Assembly (NCBI GenBank): GCA_002900995.3
Contig: CM035314.1
Coordinates: 2,639,234 to 2,703,233 of the forward strand
Direction of reading: 5' to 3'
Length of the DNA stretch: 64,000 bases
DNA from: Ganoderma boninense
Taxonomy: Eukaryota > Basidiomycota > Agaricomycetes > Polyporales > Polyporaceae
Under the pieces are notes generated by a model. It did not search any database. It saw only the letters and a program-made list of their open reading frames with translations, and was not told the origin of the DNA. Both the position numbers and the translations under genes were made by a program. Of this stretch, positions 59,137 through 64,000 are shown piece after piece (positions within the stretch are counted from its first letter, which is position 1; each line of letters opens with the position of its first letter).

Positions 59137-62100
59137 CTAGCCAAACCCGGGCCAGTACTGGACGGCGAGCTTACCCACTAAAACCCCCGAGTAACCAATC
59201 CAGTCGTCAGGGAGCTCAGCCTCATCCTTTAGGACGCCCCCCCATGTCTCGAGGACTGTGTCTCTTTTTACTGCCAGTCTGCCGTACGTCTTTCTTGTGA
59301 TTAACTGGTCCATTGTGAGGCGCTGATTTATGGCATAATACCAGCGTTCGACTATTTCGGATTTTGTGTGCCCTGGCGATGGACGGTCCTGGCGCCCTAT
59401 CACCCTCTCACAACGTAGCTTCCAGAGTAAATGAACTGATTCGCTAAGCACAATCCTAGCTAGTCTGTTCGCTCCTACTGGTGGGTGATCCATGCATTGG
59501 TCAAAGGCGACTGCTGTTGCCGCTAGGGCGAGGCCTAAGGACGGTTTCACGCCATCCACCTGTATCCCCTTATTTTTCAGGATCGCAAAGACCAGCGCCC
59601 ATATCTCTTTGACTGGGCCTGCCGTGCACTCTACCAGTATGTGCTCTATGGATTCAACACACCCGCATGCTCCACAAATCGCTCTCTGCGTCATCGTCGG
59701 GATATTTTCCCAGTACTGCCCCACTCTTAATGCGTTGTGGAGGGCCTTCCACAGGAAATCCCTGCACTTTCGTGAGATGTCTTTGTGCCTGATTGATTTC
59801 CACAGGTGTTCCGAGGTCGGCTGGGCCCCTAGTGTCGCTTTCAGGGACTCCAGGACGTGCCCAACCATGTTCGTCGTCGCTCGCCTTTCTCGTCGTTTGG
59901 AACGCTCATATAGGATCGCACGGTATGCCATCCGTTGAGATAGGGCAGCCAGTTTGACCCCTGGAACGAGGAACTTTTGCGGCATCGGCGGCATGTTCAG
60001 GTCAGTGATCTCTCTACGGTTTTCCATCTTTGCGAGGTTTTCCGCCCCCACGCTGCCCGGGTCAATTTGTCCATCGTCGCCTGACCTTTGCTTCGTTCTT
60101 CGGCTTTCCGTCCAGGACAGCATTGTTTTCGCCGACCGGCAGCGTAGCCGGGCGGTGGCTTCCTGCAGGATGTCCCGGTTTGTTACATCTGTCCATCCTC
60201 TGTCCTCCCACGTTTGGAGCTCCATCGTCAAACCCCGAACCGCGGTTTTCGACCCGCTTATGATGTGAAGCGGTGCGAATGGTGGTACAATTGCGGCGGC
60301 TACGGCTATTGCGTAAATTTCCCCTCTTTGATGTGACGGGTATGGGCCTGGCACCTTAACCGCAGTGTTGCGTTGGTCGTTTTCACCGAACCACACACCG
60401 CTGCCTGCCGCCGGTTCTGTGGGGGGATTTACCATGTACGCTCCACTAGTGTACACGGTGACTTCTTCCTGATGAATTTGGAAAGGGCGCTTTGGCCTAC
60501 GGGCGGGGAAACTTGGGCCCCCGTTTGGTTGCATAGGGAGGAAGACCCGCGCGGCATTAGCCAGTGGGATATCCTCTGTTATGGACGGGTTAAATGTGAT
60601 TTTCCCGCCCGACTTTACGGCCTCCTCATTTCGTAGCTTTCCAGACCAGGTGAGAGTGAGGCCGTCCACATATCTGGCTTCTTCTGGCTTCCACGTCGGG
60701 ACTAGTTTGTCTATGGCCTTTCGCGCCGCCAGGGCGCAGCGTGATGGATTATCGCATCCTCGCCTACGTCGGTCTTCGTCACATGCTAGGCAGCTGCATC
60801 CCGTACCGTTTCTATGACTTTGTGACTTCGTGCGTTTGGCGACTTTCAGCATGTCACCAACTGACGCTACTGCGTGGTTTTCTCGCAGGCACACCGATGC
60901 TTTGGTGTTCGCCACTTGTTTACCCCCCCCTTCACCGGGGTGGTACCATACCGGGATGACTTCTTTGAGGCGCTCGGAGGGGTTCGCTGTATAAAGCGCG
61001 AGCCTGTATTTCTTTGCCGCCTTAACCATTCGCTTTAGAGCTTCTGGGAGCCCCGCCGCCTCTCGTGTACTAACATCCCATGTCTGGACAAAGCTGTTTA
61101 CTTTTGCGGCCTTATCAACATTTTTCGCTGACGCCGCCGCGGCTTTGGCCAGCAGAACGTCGGCGATCGCTGCCCAGCGGGGCCTGGTCGGTGAGAGGTC
61201 CATATAGTCCTTTGCCCACATTAGTTCGATGGCTTCATTTCTAGTTGCTATATCCAGGAGGTTAAGGCCTCCTTCCGCAATAGGGCCATATAGGACTTGA
61301 CGACTAACTTGCGGGTGCGTGTCTCCGTTCCACACAAAGTCAGCGACCATCTTCTCAATCTCGTTCTCCACAGTTTTTGGCATCCCTTGTGCCTTTGCGA
61401 GGAACTGCGTACGTCCCCCAACTTCCATTCCCACAATCAGCTTCCTGCCATACATTGTCGGGTTCCTCTTGCCCCATCTCTGTAGGTTCTTCTTTATAGT
61501 TTGGACTATCGGCGTCCATGCCACCCCCGGGTCTGTCTCGTTTCCGATCCATGCCCCAAGGATTCGGACTCCTTCGCCGTCCTTTGCGATCCGAACATGG
61601 GCTGGTAACTGGTCCTGGCTGTCTCCAAGGGTTCTCGATCGGATCAGACGTTGGCGGTAGTCTTTTGTCCCTATCGGGATGACCTCAGTTTTTCCTTCGT
61701 TAAACTTCGCCGTTGAGCCTTTGCACCACTTCCGCAGGATCTCCATCAGCTCGCTATAGCTGTCTGATTCGCAGAGGTAAACAGTCGTGTCATCCGCGAA
61801 TAGTGTGGTGATGATACGCTCAGCTAGTCCTGGGATTTCGATTCCTTTTAGGTTCGATTTCCGCAGCGCGCACGCTAGTGGCTCGATGGCCAAGTCGAAC
61901 AGCAGACATGACAGCGGGTCGCCTTGCCGCACGCCGCGCGTGACCTTGAAGGACTTACTGATCACTCCATTTAGGATTACCACACTCTCAGCCGACTCGT
62001 ACAGCGACTTCACTGTGTTTATGAACGTGCCCGGGAAGTTCATTTTGCGGAGCACGCTCCAGAGGTACTCGTGGTCCACTCTATCATATGCTTTTTCTTG

Positions 62101-63636
62101 GTCTAAGGCGATGATCATCCCGTTTTCCTCTTCAGCTTCCGCATATTTAATCATCGTTTGGGACAGGCGGATATGGTCAAAAATTTGGCGGCCTGGAACG
62201 AACCCGGCTTGGTCCGGATGTATCAGCTCAGTTGCATGCTTTGCGACCCTCATCGCGAGGGCCCTGGTGAGGATCTTATAGTCCGTATTCAGGAGAGTGA
62301 TGGGTCGATAGTTGCTTATTTCTCTTCTGTCTTTCTTTTTGTACAGGGGGCACACCCAGCCTTCCGCGAAGTTCGTGCCTTCCGCGACCCCATAACCCAT
62401 TATGTCGTTGAAGACACTTGTTAGCATGTGCGACACATAGAATGTCGGACGCCGTGCTTTCGAGTCACGCTTCTGCCGCGTAAGCAACTCCTTCCATAAT
62501 TCTACGGGGAGGCTGTCTAGGCCAGGTGCCTTGCCGTTTGCTGAGTCCAGGATGGCATCCTCGACTTCGTCCAGGTCAAGCAGTTCGCCCATCTCGTGGC
62601 TATCTTCATCGTTTAGTTCGGCGTCCAGTGGCTCCATGGCCTCTTCAATTTCCCTTTTACGCACAACTTTGTCCATTGATTGTGGGATCCCGTCTCGTTG
62701 TACGCCATCGTAATGTGACCTCGCGATCTCGGCCATTCTTTCTGATTTGTTTTCGTACCGTGCCGGGCTCGATCCGGGTATGCACAGCTCATACAGGATG
62801 TCATACTGCTTGGGTGCCGCGTTCACCCGTGACCAGTACTTACTCACCGTTTCCCCTTCTAGCCAGTTCCTCGCTGCCACACTCTTTCTTTTGTACACGA
62901 ATTTATTCACCTCCAAGTTTGATATTCGGTTCTGCAAGATGGCTATATGTCTCGCCTTCGGCTCATCATTTAGGTCGCGGGGGTAACTTGCTAAGGCGGC
63001 TTCCATGTCACCTCTCAGCCTCGTAAGCCGTCGTTCGATCTTTGGTATGTTTTGTTTTACTCGTTCTCTCGCAGCCACAGTGATTGTGTCCTTAAAGGCC
63101 TTAAAGGCCAGTTGCGGGTTTGAGCTTATGGTGCGTCCGCCGCCTTGTATTTGAGTCTGGAGTTGAATGCCTTGGTCTTTGATCCAAGCCATAAAGACTT
63201 CGTCCTGAAGGAGGGCGACTGGCATTGTCCATCTGCCTTTTCCGACATAGGGCGTCCTATAGTTTGCGATGGCGCAGGATACTAGTTTATGGTCCGTAGA
63301 TATACCGGACTCCTCAATCACCCAGTCCAGGGATTTTTCTAACAGGCTATCGACAACGTAGATCCTGTCCAGTCGTGATTGGCTGATCGACCCTGTTTGC
63401 GAGCGCGAGAAGCCCCGGCTCATGCCGTGCTCAATTCTCCAGCCGTCTGACACTCCTAGGCTTGTGCAGAGATTCTTCAACGCGTGCGTCGCATTCCCGT
63501 CGTCACTTCTCGTGGGGATTCTGTCAATGGTGTCTTCCACTATGTTGAAATCCCCGAGAAGCACGCTCGGACGGTTGCTGCTTGCCCGACTCCAAACAGT
63601 TTGCAGTCCCTCCCAGAAATTTGTACTTTCCTGCTG
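59137..63636 (-). CDS. LINE ORF2 remnant: endonuclease (C-part), reverse transcriptase, altered RNase H, zinc-knuckle
   Basis: About 1500 codons without a stop. Residues counted from 63564: endonuclease end with GDFN (4-7), SRLDRIY and STDHKLVS; reverse transcriptase with YRPITLLNTDYKI, ALDQEKAYDRVDH, GVRQGDPLSCLLF and the catalytic FADDT (about 589); an RNase H region from about 1033; and a late Cys/His element CGACGCVESIEHILVEC (zf-RVT type). In RNase H the usual TDGS reads TSGA (about 1038), the usual SDSK reads SGSK (about 1103), and GADxLA reads GAENLA, while the Glu of GEIYAI is kept. So RT looks competent but RNase H does not, and without the endonuclease N-terminus the copy should be unable to move by itself. 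Confidence 0.9.
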   Translation of the reverse strand, partial: QQESTNFWEGLQTVWSRASSNRPSVLLGDFNIVEDTIDRIPTRSDDGNATHALKNLCTSLGVSDGWRIEHGMSRGFSRSQTGSISQSRLDRIYVVDSLLEKSLDWVIEESGISTDHKLVSCAIANYRTPYVGKGRWTMPVALLQDEVFMAWIKDQGIQLQTQIQGGGRTISSNPQLAFKAFKDTITVAARERVKQNIPKIERRLTRLRGDMEAALASYPRDLNDEPKARHIAILQNRISNLEVNKFVYKRKSVAARNWLEGETVSKYWSRVNAAPKQYDILYELCIPGSSPARYENKSERMAEIARSHYDGVQRDGIPQSMDKVVRKREIEEAMEPLDAELNDEDSHEMGELLDLDEVEDAILDSANGKAPGLDSLPVELWKELLTRQKRDSKARRPTFYVSHMLTSVFNDIMGYGVAEGTNFAEGWVCPLYKKKDRREISNYRPITLLNTDYKILTRALAMRVAKHATELIHPDQAGFVPGRQIFDHIRLSQTMIKYAEAEEENGMIIALDQEKAYDRVDHEYLWSVLRKMNFPGTFINTVKSLYESAESVVILNGVISKSFKVTRGVRQGDPLSCLLFDLAIEPLACALRKSNLKGIEIPGLAERIITTLFADDTTVYLCESDSYSELMEILRKWCKGSTAKFNEGKTEVIPIGTKDYRQRLIRSRTLGDSQDQLPAHVRIAKDGEGVRILGAWIGNETDPGVAWTPIVQTIKKNLQRWGKRNPTMYGRKLIVGMEVGGRTQFLAKAQGMPKTVENEIEKMVADFVWNGDTHPQVSRQVLYGPIAEGGLNLLDIATRNEAIELMWAKDYMDLSPTRPRWAAIADVLLAKAAAASAKNVDKAAKVNSFVQTWDVSTREAAGLPEALKRMVKAAKKYRLALYTANPSERLKEVIPVWYHPGEGGGKQVANTKASVCLRENHAVASVGDMLKVAKRTKSQSHRNGTGCSCLACDEDRRRRGCDNPSRCALAARKAIDKLVPTWKPEEARYVDGLTLTWSGKLRNEEAVKSGGKITFNPSITEDIPLANAARVFLPMQPNGGPSFPARRPKRPFQIHQEEVTVYTSGAYMVNPPTEPAAGSGVWFGENDQRNTAVKVPGPYPSHQRGEIYAIAVAAAIVPPFAPLHIISGSKTAVRGLTMELQTWEDRGWTDVTNRDILQEATARLRCRSAKTMLSWTESRRTKQRSGDDGQIDPGSVGAENLAKMENRREITDLNMPPMPQKFLVPGVKLAALSQRMAYRAILYERSKRRERRATTNMVGHVLESLKATLGAQPTSEHLWKSIRHKDISRKCRDFLWKALHNALRVGQYWENIPTMTQRAICGACGCVESIEHILVECTAGPVKEIWALVFAILKNKGIQVDGVKPSLGLALAATAVAFDQCMDHPPVGANRLARIVLSESVHLLWKLRCERVIGRQDRPSPGHTKSEIVERWYYAINQRLTMDQLITRKTYGRLAVKRDTVLETWGGVLKDEAELPDDWIGYSGVLVGKLAVQYWPGFG

Positions 63637-63639
63637 TCA

Positions 63640-64000
63640 TGAACGGCACGCTCGGCGCCTACCCCGGCGTCTCTCTTTCCCTTTTTGGACTGTTTGCCTC
63701 CCGCGTCGTCCTTATTGTCCTCTGTTGTTTAGCAAACCCGTCCCTTGTTCTCGCAGTACAATAACTCCTGTTACCCATTGTTCCCGTCGTCATTGTACTA
63801 CATACCATTGTTCTTCCACTGGTTCCCGTGTCCATAGTTACCTATTGTCCCCGGTTCCCATTGTCCGTTACATGTACATAAGGCCTGTACTTCGCTACCT
63901 GGAGACCTCAGTTTCGACCTCTTGTCTCCAGGTAAGCCTTGCTGTATTCTCGCTCGTTACTTACTCGCTCAATACATCTTGTCTCCAGCCTGACTGTCGA
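63640..64000 (+). mobile_element. LTR-like / repeat sequence at window edge
   Basis: From about 63760 the sequence consists of short imperfect repeats (CATTGTTC, CATTGTCC, TTCCCATTGT), then TACATGTACATAAGG and CTTGTCTCCAGGTAAGCC, a layout seen at LTR U3-R borders in basidiomycete elements. CTTGTCTCCAG occurs twice (about 63921 and 63978). No gag/pol is visible before the window ends. The part nearest the LINE (63640-63760) reads on the minus strand like an ORF1 tail. Confidence 0.35.

Larger units (their letters stand above)
58958..63639 (-). mobile_element. LINE (non-LTR retrotransposon), 5'-deleted, poly(A)-tailed
   Basis: Minus-strand element: one long frame (63636-59137), a 3' UTR of about 150 nt and a poly(A) tail seen as a T run at 58958-58984. 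The frame starts inside the apurinic-like endonuclease domain; just 5' of it (63640 upward, minus strand) a different frame reads a Lys-rich tail (KQSKKGKRDAGVGAER) like the end of an ORF1, ending in RAVHDSRKV. The missing endonuclease N-terminus suggests an internal deletion that fused the two. Target-site duplications were not identified. Confidence 0.85.

Noticed and set aside
1..64000. tRNA, rRNA, CRISPR or bacterial operon features
   Set aside because: No B-box with a matching T stem, no rRNA stretch and no spaced direct repeats were found; the sequence is eukaryotic with spliceosomal introns.

Overview
The window is nuclear DNA of a filamentous basidiomycete, most likely an Agaricomycete. 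Nearly every gene is broken by short GT-AG introns (about 45-70 nt) with CTRAY/CTAAC-type branch sites. The gene content is fungal: a poly-HAMP hybrid histidine kinase, a Prm10/ThrE-like membrane protein, a GT15 mannosyltransferase, FSH1, a DUF4246 protein, an Hva1-type Tudor protein, F-box proteins, and a LINE with a poly(A) tail. There are no operons; genes lie on both strands and regulation would be gene by gene.

Layout. 1-12.3 kb: tail of an unrecognised gene, a short-chain dehydrogenase, a glutathione-transferase-like protein, a DUF4246 protein, and a group III histidine kinase with seven HAMP-type units. 12.3-20.1 kb: a gene-poor stretch in which I recognise nothing but one perfect hairpin. 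20.1-30.8 kb: a Prm10/ThrE-like transporter, an FSP1/AIFM2-like oxidoreductase behind a promoter with a duplicated GATA-type motif, and the first of two nucleotidyltransferase-fold genes. 31.2-42.8 kb: bromodomain protein, small Cys-rich membrane protein, FSH1 hydrolase, M20 amidohydrolase, DNAJC17-like J protein. 43.4-47.3 kb: two tandem F-box paralogs. 48.4-58.8 kb: GT15 mannosyltransferase, the second nucleotidyltransferase paralog, an MDP-1-like HAD phosphatase, a secreted GH43 arabinanase-like enzyme, and an Hva1 Tudor protein. 59-64 kb: a 5'-deleted LINE with a 27-nt poly(A) tail ending about 170 bp upstream of the Tudor gene, then LTR-like sequence to the window edge.

The genes do not form one pathway; they span signalling (histidine kinase), chromatin (bromodomain), splicing (DNAJC17-like), protein turnover (F-box), cell wall/glycan work (GT15, GH43) and redox/detoxification (SDR, GST, FSP1-like). 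Two cross-cutting observations matter. First, two paralogous genes with an MNT/AbiEii (DUF6036)-like nucleotidyltransferase signature sit 21 kb apart in opposite orientation and share an intron position. Second, six genes carry single-base breaks of frame inside conserved stretches, often at C/G runs. That pattern fits uncorrected indels in the assembly better than independent loss of every gene, so the affected genes are annotated as genes. Exon limits were read by eye from splice sites and family resemblance.
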